Below the pieces are notes generated by a model. The model searched no databases. It worked only from the letters and a program-made list of their open reading frames with translations, and was not told where the DNA came from. The position numbers and the translations under genes are program-made. Positions 17,916-26,268 of a DNA stretch of 54,127 nt are shown one piece after another; the stretch's first letter is position 1; every line of letters starts with the position of its first letter. Source of the stretch: Pseudomonas hunanensis (GTDB lineage Bacteria > Pseudomonadota > Gammaproteobacteria > Pseudomonadales > Pseudomonadaceae); contig NZ_QJRC01000085.1 in assembly GCF_013393325.1 (NCBI RefSeq), positions 5,559 to 59,685 of the forward strand, read 5' to 3'.

Positions 17916-20117
17916 ATGATCAAAAGGCGCAACTTCACCCTGTCCCCCTTGGCGTCAGCCATTGGGCAACTCTTGCTAGGCGCCTCTGCTGTGCTCTTCA
18001 CTGGGCCTGCAGGTGCCCTGACGCTGGTGGACGATGAGCAACAAATTGGTGCCAGTACCCCGGTTGACAGCTACAGGGTCAATGACGGCGGGCGCTTGGT
18101 AGCCGAGGGGGCTACCACTCAGCAGATCGACGTGCGCACAGGCGGAGGTCTACAGCTTGAGGGCTCCACGGTATCCGCCACGGGTGTCGCTGCAGTCATG
18201 GTCAATGGCGGTGCTTCGGCAACCATCGCCAATGGCTCGCGCCTGACCAGCAACCTGTTTGGCCTCGATGTACTGCGCAGTGCGACGGCGGGTTCAACGG
18301 TGTCGGTAACGGGCAGCCATATCGAAGGCGGGGTCGGCGGTGCCAGGGTGGCCGGGAGTTCTCATCTTTCCCTGACCGACAGCACCCTGGTGAGTACCGG
18401 GGCAGCCGGTGCTGCTTTGCTATTTGGCGATGCTCGGCTGGATGCGACCAACAGCCAGCTGACCAGTGCCACGGATGGCATCCGGGTGGTGGGCGATGCG
18501 CTTTCGACTGAAGCTGCATCGCTCAATCTGCAGGGCTCGCGGGTGGAGGGCCAGAATGGCGCTGCCATCCGGGTGGGTAGCGCAAACCAGGCGCCCGGCG
18601 ATGCGGCGATCACCATCAGCGGCGGTACTACGCTGGTTGGCAGCAATGGCAACCTGCTGGAAGTGGCGAACGGCTCCAACGCTACGATGCTGGTGGAGGG
18701 TAGCAACCTGGTAGGTGATGTCCTGGTGGAGGACGGTTCCAGCGCCAAGCTGACCTTGGGCAACCAGGCCAGCCTGACCGGGCGCCTGACCAATGTCGAG
18801 AGCTTGGCACTGAATGACGGCGGGCGCTGGAACATGGTCGAGGACAGTGAGGTCGCACAACTGGCCATGGCGGGGGGGGCGGTACGTTTCGGTGAAGCCA
18901 CGCAGTACCAGCGCCTGACCCTTGGCAACTTGTCGGGCAGTGGCACGTTCATCATGGATGCCGATTTCAGTACAGGCGAAACCGACTTCCTGGACATCAC
19001 CGGCACGGCAACCGGCAACCATAGTCTGCTGATCGGCAGCAGCGGCAATGAACCCACGCAGGAAAACAGCCTGCATCTGGTTCATACGGCGGCGGGGGAT
19101 GCGCAGTTCTCGCTGCTTAACGGCCCGGTGGACCTCGGGGCGTTCTCCTATAGCCTTGTGCAGCGCGGCAATGACTGGTTCCTGGATGGCGCGACCAAAA
19201 CGATAAGCCCAGGTACCGAGGCGGCCATGGCCTTGTTCAATACTGCGCCCACGGTGTGGTACGGCGAGTTGTCTTCCCTGCGCAGCCGCATGGGTGAGTT
19301 GCGGCTTGACGAGCGCAATGCGGGCCTGTGGGCCCGCAGCTATGGCAGCAAATATAACGTTTCGGCCTCGACCGGTACGCCCTACAGCCAAGTTCAGCAG
19401 GGCTTCTCGCTGGGGGCCGATACGCCGTTGCCGTGGGGCGATGGTCAATGGCTGGCCGGGGTTATGGCGGGCTACAGCAGCTCAGACCTGAACCTGACCC
19501 GAGGCGCTTCGGGCGAGGTGAAAAGCTATTACCTGGGGCTGTATGCCACTTGGCTGGATGCCCAGACCGGCTATTACCTCGACAGCGTGGTCAAGCTGAA
19601 CCGCTTCGACAACCAGGCCAAGGTAAGTCTCAGTGATGGCCAGCGTACCGAGGGCGATTATGACAACGTTGGCGTGGGGGCGTCGGTAGAGTTCGGTCGC
19701 CACCTGGCGCTGAATGATGGCTATTTCGTCGAGCCTTTCGGGCAACTGTCGGTCGTTGGTATCCAGGGCAAGGACTACCACCTGGACAATGGCTTGAAGG
19801 CCGACGGTGATACGACGCACTCGGTGCTGGGCAAGGCCGGCGCCACGGCGGGGCGTACCTTGAAGCTTGAGGGTGGGCAGTGGCTGCAACCTTATGTGCG
19901 CCTGGCTTATGTGCACGAATTCGCCAACAACAACCTGGTCAAGGTCAACGATCACCGTTTCGACAACGACCTGTCAGGCTCGCGCGCGGAGCTAGGCATG
20001 GGGGTAGCGGTATCGCTGACGGAGCGCCTGCAACTGCATGCCGATTTCGACTACAGCAATGGCAAGGCGCTGGAACAACCTTGGGGTGCCAACCTGGGCG
20101 TGCGTTACAGCTGGTAA
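17916..20117 (+). CDS. Autotransporter with beta-helix passenger and C-terminal beta-barrel
   Basis: A 733-aa type Va autotransporter. The N-terminus (MIKRRNFTLSPLASAIGQ then a hydrophobic run to about residue 35) is a long signal peptide. Residues about 40-430 are a Gly/Ser/Asn/Val-rich beta-helix of the pertactin type (repeats such as LNLQGSRVEG and GGTTLVGSNG). Residues about 465-733 form the translocator barrel, starting near NAGLWARSYG and ending in LGVRYSW with the terminal aromatic residue needed for Bam recognition. No protease triad or RGD is obvious, so an adhesin-like passenger is most likely. A G8 run (18872-18879) inside the passenger could cause slippage. The start has GAGG about 10 bases upstream. 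It lies 49 bp upstream of the 487-aa gene and may be co-transcribed with it. Confidence 0.88.
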   Translation: MIKRRNFTLSPLASAIGQLLLGASAVLFTGPAGALTLVDDEQQIGASTPVDSYRVNDGGRLVAEGATTQQIDVRTGGGLQLEGSTVSATGVAAVMVNGGASATIANGSRLTSNLFGLDVLRSATAGSTVSVTGSHIEGGVGGARVAGSSHLSLTDSTLVSTGAAGAALLFGDARLDATNSQLTSATDGIRVVGDALSTEAASLNLQGSRVEGQNGAAIRVGSANQAPGDAAITISGGTTLVGSNGNLLEVANGSNATMLVEGSNLVGDVLVEDGSSAKLTLGNQASLTGRLTNVESLALNDGGRWNMVEDSEVAQLAMAGGAVRFGEATQYQRLTLGNLSGSGTFIMDADFSTGETDFLDITGTATGNHSLLIGSSGNEPTQENSLHLVHTAAGDAQFSLLNGPVDLGAFSYSLVQRGNDWFLDGATKTISPGTEAAMALFNTAPTVWYGELSSLRSRMGELRLDERNAGLWARSYGSKYNVSASTGTPYSQVQQGFSLGADTPLPWGDGQWLAGVMAGYSSSDLNLTRGASGEVKSYYLGLYATWLDAQTGYYLDSVVKLNRFDNQAKVSLSDGQRTEGDYDNVGVGASVEFGRHLALNDGYFVEPFGQLSVVGIQGKDYHLDNGLKADGDTTHSVLGKAGATAGRTLKLEGGQWLQPYVRLAYVHEFANNNLVKVNDHRFDNDLSGSRAELGMGVAVSLTERLQLHADFDYSNGKALEQPWGANLGVRYSW

Positions 20118-20166
20118 GCAGCAGGCACCTTTATAGCAGCAAACCATTCACGTTGGAGGTTGAGTG

Positions 20167-21630
20167 ATGCCAAGCAACAAGTCGGACGCGCTTTTTCCTC
20201 CACCGTGGGTGGAAGGCTCGCTTGCAAACCTGGTGGGTGGCGCGCTGAACGTCATCCCTCTCGATTTGCTCAAAGCCCCCCTACGTGTGGATGTCACGCC
20301 CTGGGACAGTGGTTCGCCCCCAACCCCTGGGAGGCCAGAGACACTTATGCTGATGTGGGACGGCGTACAGGTAGGTGCGCTCAAGCAATGGACGGCACCC
20401 ATTGCCGCAGATGATTACTTCGTCGAGATTCCCGTTCAAGATCTCAAGAATGACGCTACGCCCGATTTGACCTACAGGGTCAAAGCGTACAACGGGGCTG
20501 AACAGGATTCGGCCCCGCTAACGATAACCCTGGACTTGACGGGGCCCAGCCTGGGGGCGGACCGCGGGGCCCTGTTGTTCGATGATGAGGTGATGAGAGA
20601 TGGCATAACGGAGGATTACCTAAATCGTCACGATCCTGTTATCGCTCTGCTTCCGGATTATCAGACCTTTGTGCCTGGAGACCATATTCGCTGGTTCTGG
20701 GACACGCAATTGTATGAAAACAATCTTGTCGCCGAAAAAGTCCTCGAGCAGGGGGATCTCCCCGTCACAGTGGAGATTCCTGGCGATGTCATCCTGGATC
20801 GAGGGGATGGGGCGCGTTTTGCACACTACCTGCTATGTGACTATGCCGGTAACCCAAGCACGCCAGTGGAGCCGAAAGTCGTCCAGTTGCAGGTCGATGC
20901 GGCGCCGGTGCCCAGAGATTTGAGCTGGCCAGAGGTTTCCCATGCTGTGGGAGAGGAGCAGCAGGTTGTTTTGGACCTGAATTCACGCATGACTTACATG
21001 CGGGTCAAGGTGCCAACAGGGGCGGCGTTACCCGGTGAAACGATCGAGGTTTTCTGGGGCGAGCCTGGGCGTGTGGGCAGCTATCAGACAAGTGCAGAAG
21101 CGTCGGGCTTCCCCCATGAGTACGAGATCCCGCTGGACAGGATCGCGCCACACAGTGGCAAGGTGCTGACTGTGTATTTTGAGGTGACAGAAACAACGGG
21201 TGGTAACGTTCATACGTCATTATCCCGGTTAGTGTTGTGCTTGCCCTTGAATCAAGGGCTTCCCAGGCCGGACGTTCACCCATCCTCGAATGATACGGTC
21301 TACCTGTCCCAGGTCCCGGCTGATGGCTTGACCATTACCCTTGCTGCCTGGAAATACATTCATGCGGATCACAGGGTCACCTTGGTCGTCGGCGGCGTGG
21401 ACACCCAGGGGCAGCCATCGACGCAAGAAGTGCTCAAAGAACATGCCTTGACCCCGGCGGAGGTGCAAAACGGCTTGGGGTTCGACGATACGGTCAAGGC
21501 GACCAAGCCTTTTTTGATGTCGCTTAAGCGCGACAAGTTAAGCGTCAGGGTTTTTGTCAGTTTTGATCAGGGCGAGACCTGGCCAGAAGAAGCAAACTTC
21601 CCGCTGCTTGACCTGGGCCTGCGCGATTGA
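20167..21630 (+). CDS. Beta-rich Ig-like repeat protein, third of three paralogues
   Basis: A 487-aa protein of no recognised family. It shares with the 603-aa protein the final domain (AWKYIHADHRVTLVV to VSFDQGETW) and with the 675-aa protein the GDGxRFAHYxLxDYAGNPS unit (about residues 220-240). About four Ig-like units are visible. There is no Sec signal or transmembrane segment. GGAGG (20155-20159) lies 7 bases before ATG at 20167, so the GTG at 20164 is rejected. It ends 9 bp from the stop of the converging chaperone gene, which marks the edge of the accessory region. Being next to the autotransporter hints at a surface-linked role, but this is inference. Confidence 0.73.
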   Translation: MPSNKSDALFPPPWVEGSLANLVGGALNVIPLDLLKAPLRVDVTPWDSGSPPTPGRPETLMLMWDGVQVGALKQWTAPIAADDYFVEIPVQDLKNDATPDLTYRVKAYNGAEQDSAPLTITLDLTGPSLGADRGALLFDDEVMRDGITEDYLNRHDPVIALLPDYQTFVPGDHIRWFWDTQLYENNLVAEKVLEQGDLPVTVEIPGDVILDRGDGARFAHYLLCDYAGNPSTPVEPKVVQLQVDAAPVPRDLSWPEVSHAVGEEQQVVLDLNSRMTYMRVKVPTGAALPGETIEVFWGEPGRVGSYQTSAEASGFPHEYEIPLDRIAPHSGKVLTVYFEVTETTGGNVHTSLSRLVLCLPLNQGLPRPDVHPSSNDTVYLSQVPADGLTITLAAWKYIHADHRVTLVVGGVDTQGQPSTQEVLKEHALTPAEVQNGLGFDDTVKATKPFLMSLKRDKLSVRVFVSFDQGETWPEEANFPLLDLGLRD

Positions 21631-21639
21631 GCGGTCGTG

Positions 21640-22374
21640 CTAAATGGCCGTTACGGATAGCGGTTTTTCTACCAGGCGTGTGGTGCCGCCATAATCGTTG
21701 ATCGTGGTGAACTGTACTTGAAGGCCCTTGCTGGCCTGGGTTGTCTTCAGTTCAAAGGACTGCGTCTGCATAGGCATGGCCATCAAGGCGGTATCGATTT
21801 TTTCGATTTTGCCCGGTGCGCCCACTTCCAAGCGCCCAAAGGTGAAGTGATAGGGCGTGGGGTTAAGGACCTGCAGGAAGGTCTTGCCGTTGTTGCTTGC
21901 CAATGACCACTGCAGGCTGTCCAGGTGCTGCTCGGGCACACCCTTCACCTGGCTGGGCCGATAGAACAGCTTGATGCGGGTGCGCAGGGCGATTTTCAGT
22001 ACGTTGTCCTGGCCGCTGTCTATCTGGGGGATCTCCTGAACATTGAAGTAGAACAGCGATTCTCGATCGGTGGGCAGGTTGTTTGGCAGTGCGTTTATCT
22101 TGACCAGTTGTTCACGCTTAGGGTCGAGCCTGAACAAGGTCGGGGATACGGCAAAGGGGACAGCGGTACTGGTGTCGTCGGCTGCGGTGTTGACCCAGGC
22201 TTGCGTGGCGTAGGTAATGTTGCTTGGGTTGGCGACAACGATCGAGCTGCTGTGTTGGTCGCCAGGGTGGACAACGCGCGTGGCACTGATCGTCAAGGCC
22301 GCTTCGGTGGTTGAAGAAAGCGTCGCCAGACAGGCGAAGCTGAGCGCGTACTTGCGCAGCAGAGTAGTAGACAT
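21640..22374 (-). CDS. Periplasmic fimbrial chaperone (PapD family)
   Basis: A 244-aa protein with a signal peptide (cleavage after about TEA, residue 25) and two Ig-like domains typical of chaperone/usher chaperones. Domain 1 ends in the FNVQEIP-type segment (around residue 110) and IALRTRIKLFYRP gives the conserved strand that holds pilin subunits. In this family the chaperone folds subunits in the periplasm and passes them to an outer-membrane usher. It lies directly downstream of a fimbrial subunit on the same strand, separated by a hairpin. No usher follows: the next gene is a converging accessory gene 9 bp away, so the cluster looks incomplete or relies on an usher elsewhere. No clear ribosome-binding site precedes the ATG. 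Confidence 0.88.
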   Translation of the reverse strand: MSTTLLRKYALSFACLATLSSTTEAALTISATRVVHPGDQHSSSIVVANPSNITYATQAWVNTAADDTSTAVPFAVSPTLFRLDPKREQLVKINALPNNLPTDRESLFYFNVQEIPQIDSGQDNVLKIALRTRIKLFYRPSQVKGVPEQHLDSLQWSLASNNGKTFLQVLNPTPYHFTFGRLEVGAPGKIEKIDTALMAMPMQTQSFELKTTQASKGLQVQFTTINDYGGTTRLVEKPLSVTAI

Positions 22375-22406
22375 GGTCGGGCCGGTTTCATTGGCGAAAC
22401 GAAATA

Positions 22407-22427
22407 CCCCCTGGCAGTGCCAGGGGG
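22407..22427 (-). promoter_or_regulatory. Intercistronic hairpin between fimbrial subunit and chaperone
   Basis: ccccctggca (22407-22416) and tgccaggggg (22418-22427) form a nearly perfect GC-rich stem within the 59-bp gap. On the minus strand it is followed by TATTTCG, not a clean T run. Such stems often stabilise or partly terminate the subunit message so that subunit outnumbers chaperone. Confidence 0.6.
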
Positions 22428-22433
22428 CTTGAA

Positions 22434-22961
22434 TTAGCGAATATCGACAGAGAACGAGACGTTGGTGTCGATCTGCCCCTCGGTCACTGTTGCCGAAGTG
22501 GTGACAAGGCGCGCCGAGAACACCATGTCGGTGTCGGTAGTGTCGTTAACCTCGTAGCTCATCGACTCAGTACCCGGCGCAAGGCGGGTTGCAAGGTCGT
22601 TGATGGCCAGGCCCAGGCCGGTGCTGTAGCCCAGGCCGTCTTTGAGGGCATAGAGGTTGGGATTGGTCTGGTCGGCGCCGTAGCCTGCCTGGTAGGTCGC
22701 GTAGGCCTGTTGAGTACCGGTCACGCAGCTTGCCGGGACGCGCAATGCGAAGTGTTTCGGAGAGGTTTCTTCCCCGACCTTGGTGAAGTTGAACGTATTA
22801 TAGTTGCCCAGGTGGATCAGCGGCAGGCTTGGGCCGCCAGGGGTAACGACTTCGATCGGGCAGGTGCCAGGCCCGCTGACAGTACCTTCGAAGTTGATGA
22901 TCGAGGCCATTGCCGCGCTGCTGCAGAGGCTAAGTGCAAGCACGGATAGTGTTTTTTTCAT
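22434..22961 (-). CDS. Fimbrial subunit (type 1 pilin-like)
   Basis: A 175-aa protein with a classic signal peptide (MKKTLSVLALSLCSSAAMAS, cleavage at about residue 19). The mature part starts with a beta strand (INFEGTVSG) and has two cysteines spaced like the conserved pilin disulfide (CPIE near 34 and ASCV near 79). It ends with alternating hydrophobics (TNVSFSVDI), the donor-strand region that binds the chaperone, though the usual penultimate tyrosine is missing. It is the first gene of a two-gene unit with the chaperone at 21640-22374. Major pilin versus minor tip subunit cannot be decided here. Confidence 0.85.
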   Translation of the reverse strand: MKKTLSVLALSLCSSAAMASIINFEGTVSGPGTCPIEVVTPGGPSLPLIHLGNYNTFNFTKVGEETSPKHFALRVPASCVTGTQQAYATYQAGYGADQTNPNLYALKDGLGYSTGLGLAINDLATRLAPGTESMSYEVNDTTDTDMVFSARLVTTSATVTEGQIDTNVSFSVDIR

Positions 22962-23047
22962 TGGATGAACCCTGTCTGGTTGATCGCTGGAAACTCATGT
23001 GTCTCAGCGCGTCGGCAGAGTACGCAGGGCAACTCAGGGGGTCTGTA

Positions 23048-23109
23048 GGCGAAGGCTGAGCTTCCCGGGAAAAAAGGGAAGCGCTTGTGTAGTTCAACAC
23101 GCCTTCGCC
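23048..23109. other. Branched stem-loop structure, possible terminator of the fadE unit
   Basis: An outer stem ggcgaaggc (23048-23056) with gccttcgcc (23101-23109) encloses two inner stems, gcttccc/gggaagc (23060-23066 with 23076-23082) and gtgt/acac (23087-23090 with 23097-23100). The fold resembles a small three-way junction. It lies just past the stop of the minus-strand gene at 23129-23539 and upstream of the fimbrial gene. It may end the fadE transcript or act as a leader element. Confidence 0.4.
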
Positions 23110-23128
23110 ATAGCGGTACTTCGCGAGC

Positions 23129-23539
23129 TTAGTGGCGGGTATCAGCTGTTGCCGACGCCAGTAGCTGCTTCTGTTCGAACCAGTCGAATGCCTCGCCGCG
23201 CTGTTCGCATTCGTAGCGGCGTTCTTCCAGTGCCTGGTACAAGGCCAGTTCTTCATCCGGCATGAAGTGCAGGCAATCGCCGGCAAAGAACCACAGCAGG
23301 TCGCGCGGCACCAGGTGAGCGATTTGCGGGTAACGTTGGATGACCTGGCAGATCAGGTCCTGGCCCAGGTACTGGCTTTCCAGTGGGTCCTGCGGTAGCA
23401 GGGTCAACAACTCGTCAAAGCGCTCGAGGAACAGGACGTGGCTTTCCTCCGGTACCTGCTCGGCTTCCCCCAGGGCAGCCAGAATGGTGCGCAGGTGGTT
23501 CAGAAGTTGTAGGTGGTATGCCTGATGGGGGGTGGCCAT
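23129..23539 (-). CDS. Small conserved hypothetical protein downstream of fadE
   Basis: A 136-aa acidic, cytoplasmic-looking protein without signal peptide. It matches by context, and roughly in length, the uncharacterised gene that follows the FadE-type dehydrogenase in P. aeruginosa (PA2816 next to PA2815). It is helical, with DLLWFFAGDCLHFMPDEE in the middle and a C-terminal EAFDWFEQKQ. ATG at 23539 is chosen because GAGGA lies 8 bases before it; the longer open frame upstream overlaps fadE and has non-conserved-looking sequence. The 79-bp gap to fadE suggests one operon. Function unknown; a role linked to fatty acid degradation is inferred only from position. Confidence 0.8.
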   Translation of the reverse strand: MATPHQAYHLQLLNHLRTILAALGEAEQVPEESHVLFLERFDELLTLLPQDPLESQYLGQDLICQVIQRYPQIAHLVPRDLLWFFAGDCLHFMPDEELALYQALEERRYECEQRGEAFDWFEQKQLLASATADTRH

Positions 23540-23618
23540 GGGGGCGGTCCTCGGGGTGGTTGAAACGGGGCCGGAGTATACGCCGGTTGGGGAAGGGGCC
23601 GCAAAACGGCCCCCTGTT

Positions 23619-26066
23619 TCATCGCACCTTGCCCTGCTCCGGAAGCAGTTGCGCCTTGTCGAAGGCATCCACATCGATCACTGCCCGGCGTGCCTGCTCC
23701 GCCGCCTGTAAGCGTTGACCCTCGTCAGCCTGTAATGCACCACTCTGGACTGCCGCATCGATGGCCGACTGCCCAGGTGCCGGCTGTACCTTGCCCTCCT
23801 TAAGCGCCTGATGCAGCACTTTGTGCAGTGGCGCAGTCTCGTCTAGTAGGTTGCAGGCCCGTTGCAATGCTGCCACCGGGTCACCCTCGGCCTGGGGGCG
23901 GAAGCAGCCGGCGAGCAATTCCTCCAGCGCCGGGTCGCCCTTGCTGCGGCCGATCAGCGCCGCCACTTCGGCATCCAGCTCATCGCTCGGCCCGGTATGG
24001 CGGCGGCCGAAGGGGAACACCAGCACGCGCAGAACACAACCGACAAATCGGTTGGGGAAGTTGTCGAGCAGCCGGTCCAGCGCCTTTTCCGCCTGGCCCA
24101 GGCTTTCTTCCATGGCCCAGCGCAGCAGTGGCTGCATGTGCTCGGGTGAGCCCAGGTCGTGGTAGCGCTTGAGCGCGGCGCTGGACAGGTACAGGTAGCT
24201 GAGCACATCGCCCAGGCGCGCACTCAGGCGTTCGCGGCGCTTGAGCGCGCCACCCAGCAGCATCATCGACAGGTCGGCCAGCAGGGCGAAAGCGGCAGCC
24301 TGGCGGTTGAGGGCGCGGAAATACCCTTGGCTCAATGCATCACCCGGTACCGACTCGAAGCGCCCTAGCCCCAGGTTGAACACCAACGTGCTGGCCGCGT
24401 TGCCGGCGGCGAACATGAGGTGCTTCATCAGTAGCTCGTCGAACTCCCGCAGCGCCTGGTCACGGTCCTCACGGCCGACCAAAGCCATTTCCTTGAGCAC
24501 GAACGGATGGCAGCGGATGGCGCCCTGGCCGAAGATCATCAGGTTGCGCGAAAGGATGTTGGCGCCTTCGACCGTGATGAAGATCGGTGCCCCTTGCCAG
24601 TTGCGCCCCAGGTAGTTGTTCGGCCCCATGATGATGGCCTTGCCGCCGTGCACGTCCATGGCGTGCTGGATGCATTCGCGGCCGCGCTCGGTGAGGTGGT
24701 ACTTGAGGATTGCCGACAGCACCGAGGGTTTCTCGCCCAGGTCCACGGCCTTGGCGGTCAGCAGGCGGGCGCTGTCCATCAGCCAGGCGTTGCCGCCAAT
24801 GCGTGCCAGCGATTCCTGGATGCCTTCGAAAGCGGCCAGTGGCACGTTGAACTGTTCGCGGATATTGGCGTACTGGCCGGTGACCAGGCTGGTGTACTTG
24901 GCCGCGCCGGTGCCGACCGCAGGCAGGGAAATCGAACGGCCTACCGACAGGCAGTTCATCAGCATCATCCAGCCCTTGCCGAGCATGGCCTGCCCACCGA
25001 TCAGGAAGTCCAGCGGCACGAACACGTCCTTGCCGCTGTTGGGGCCGTTCATGAAGGCGGCCCCCAGCGGCAGGTGGCGCTTGCCGATTTCGACACCGGG
25101 CGTGTCGGTGGGGATCAAGGCCAGGCTGATGCCCAGCTCCTGCTCGTCGCCCAACAGGTGGTCCGGGTCGTAGGCTTTGAAGGCCAGGCCCAGCAAGGTC
25201 GCGACCGGGCCCAGGGTGATATAGCGCTTTTCCCAGTTCAGCCGCAGGCCCAGCACTTCTTCGCCGTTCCACTGGCCTTTGCAGATGATGCCGGTGTCGG
25301 GCATGGCGCCGGCATCGGAGCCGGCCAGCGGGCCGGTCAGGGCAAAGCAGGGGATCTCGTCGCCGCGGGCAAGGCGTGGCAGGTAATGGTTGCGTTGTTC
25401 GTCGGTGCCGTAATGCAGCAGCAATTCGGCCGGGCCGAGCGAGTTGGGCACCATCACCGTGGAGGCGAGATCGCCGCTGCGGGTGGCCAGTTTCATCGCC
25501 ACCTGGGAATGAGCGTAGGCCGAAAAGCCTTTGCCGCCGTATTCCTTGGGGATGATCAGGGCGAAGAAGCCATGCTGCTTGATGTGACCCCAGGCTTCGG
25601 GTGGCAGGTCCAGGTCCTGACCGATCTGCCAGTCGCTGACCATGGCGCACAGCGCTTCAGTGGGGCCGTCGATGAAGGCCTGTTCTTCGTCGGTCAGTTT
25701 CGGTGCCGGGTAGGCCAGCAAGGTACGCCAGTCGGGGCGGCCGCTGAACAGTTCGCCGTCCCACCACACCGTGCCGGCATCGATCGCTTCGCGCTCGGTT
25801 TGCGACATGGGCGGCAAGGTACGCTGGAACCAGTTGAAAACCGGCCCGGTGAACACCTTGCGGCGCCAGTCCGGGAGCGCAACCAGGGCGATTTTCAAGG
25901 CCAGTACCCCCCAGATCAGGGTCAGCAACCAGCCAGGTGCACTGCTGAAAATGCCCATCAGCAGCACGTAGGCCGCCATGATGCCCAGAATCTGCAAGGG
26001 CGCCAGGCGCCGATGCGTGAGGTATGCCGCGCCGATCACCAGCACTACCAACCACAACAGCAACAT
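23619..26066 (-). CDS. fadE: Acyl-CoA dehydrogenase, FadE type
   Basis: An 815-aa protein, the length of E. coli FadE (814). It catalyses the first step of beta-oxidation, acyl-CoA to trans-2-enoyl-CoA, with FAD. Residues 1-50 hold two hydrophobic segments that anchor it to the inner membrane. The dehydrogenase domain follows, with YGGKGFSAYAHSQ, the FAD-contacting FALTGPLAGSDAG (around 240-255), and the VHGGKAIIMGPNN and TVEGAN motifs (around 470-500). The C-terminal 300 residues fit the domain (DUF1974) special to this large class. AAGGAGG precedes the ATG. It heads a leftward unit with the 136-aa gene and is divergent from the GST gene. Confidence 0.95.
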   Translation of the reverse strand: MLLLWLVVLVIGAAYLTHRRLAPLQILGIMAAYVLLMGIFSSAPGWLLTLIWGVLALKIALVALPDWRRKVFTGPVFNWFQRTLPPMSQTEREAIDAGTVWWDGELFSGRPDWRTLLAYPAPKLTDEEQAFIDGPTEALCAMVSDWQIGQDLDLPPEAWGHIKQHGFFALIIPKEYGGKGFSAYAHSQVAMKLATRSGDLASTVMVPNSLGPAELLLHYGTDEQRNHYLPRLARGDEIPCFALTGPLAGSDAGAMPDTGIICKGQWNGEEVLGLRLNWEKRYITLGPVATLLGLAFKAYDPDHLLGDEQELGISLALIPTDTPGVEIGKRHLPLGAAFMNGPNSGKDVFVPLDFLIGGQAMLGKGWMMLMNCLSVGRSISLPAVGTGAAKYTSLVTGQYANIREQFNVPLAAFEGIQESLARIGGNAWLMDSARLLTAKAVDLGEKPSVLSAILKYHLTERGRECIQHAMDVHGGKAIIMGPNNYLGRNWQGAPIFITVEGANILSRNLMIFGQGAIRCHPFVLKEMALVGREDRDQALREFDELLMKHLMFAAGNAASTLVFNLGLGRFESVPGDALSQGYFRALNRQAAAFALLADLSMMLLGGALKRRERLSARLGDVLSYLYLSSAALKRYHDLGSPEHMQPLLRWAMEESLGQAEKALDRLLDNFPNRFVGCVLRVLVFPFGRRHTGPSDELDAEVAALIGRSKGDPALEELLAGCFRPQAEGDPVAALQRACNLLDETAPLHKVLHQALKEGKVQPAPGQSAIDAAVQSGALQADEGQRLQAAEQARRAVIDVDAFDKAQLLPEQGKVR

Positions 26067-26268
26067 AATCGGTCCTCCTTGGAACCAAGGGCTTGAGCCG
26101 TCCCAGACAGCTTAGACGCAACGCTGTGAACGGCATGTTCTGAACAGTGACAGGGTGTGGCAGCGGGAGTTTCAGTTCATGTGCTTGCCTGTGCTGGTTT
26201 CTTCATGGGTACAGGCGGCGAGGGTCTGGAGTAGACTGCAACACCTGTGCATTCATAAGGACGTTGCC

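Noticed and set aside
24507..26096. 529-codon open frame on the plus strand opposite fadE
   Set aside because: Antisense shadow of a clear FadE gene; no ribosome-binding site or domain.
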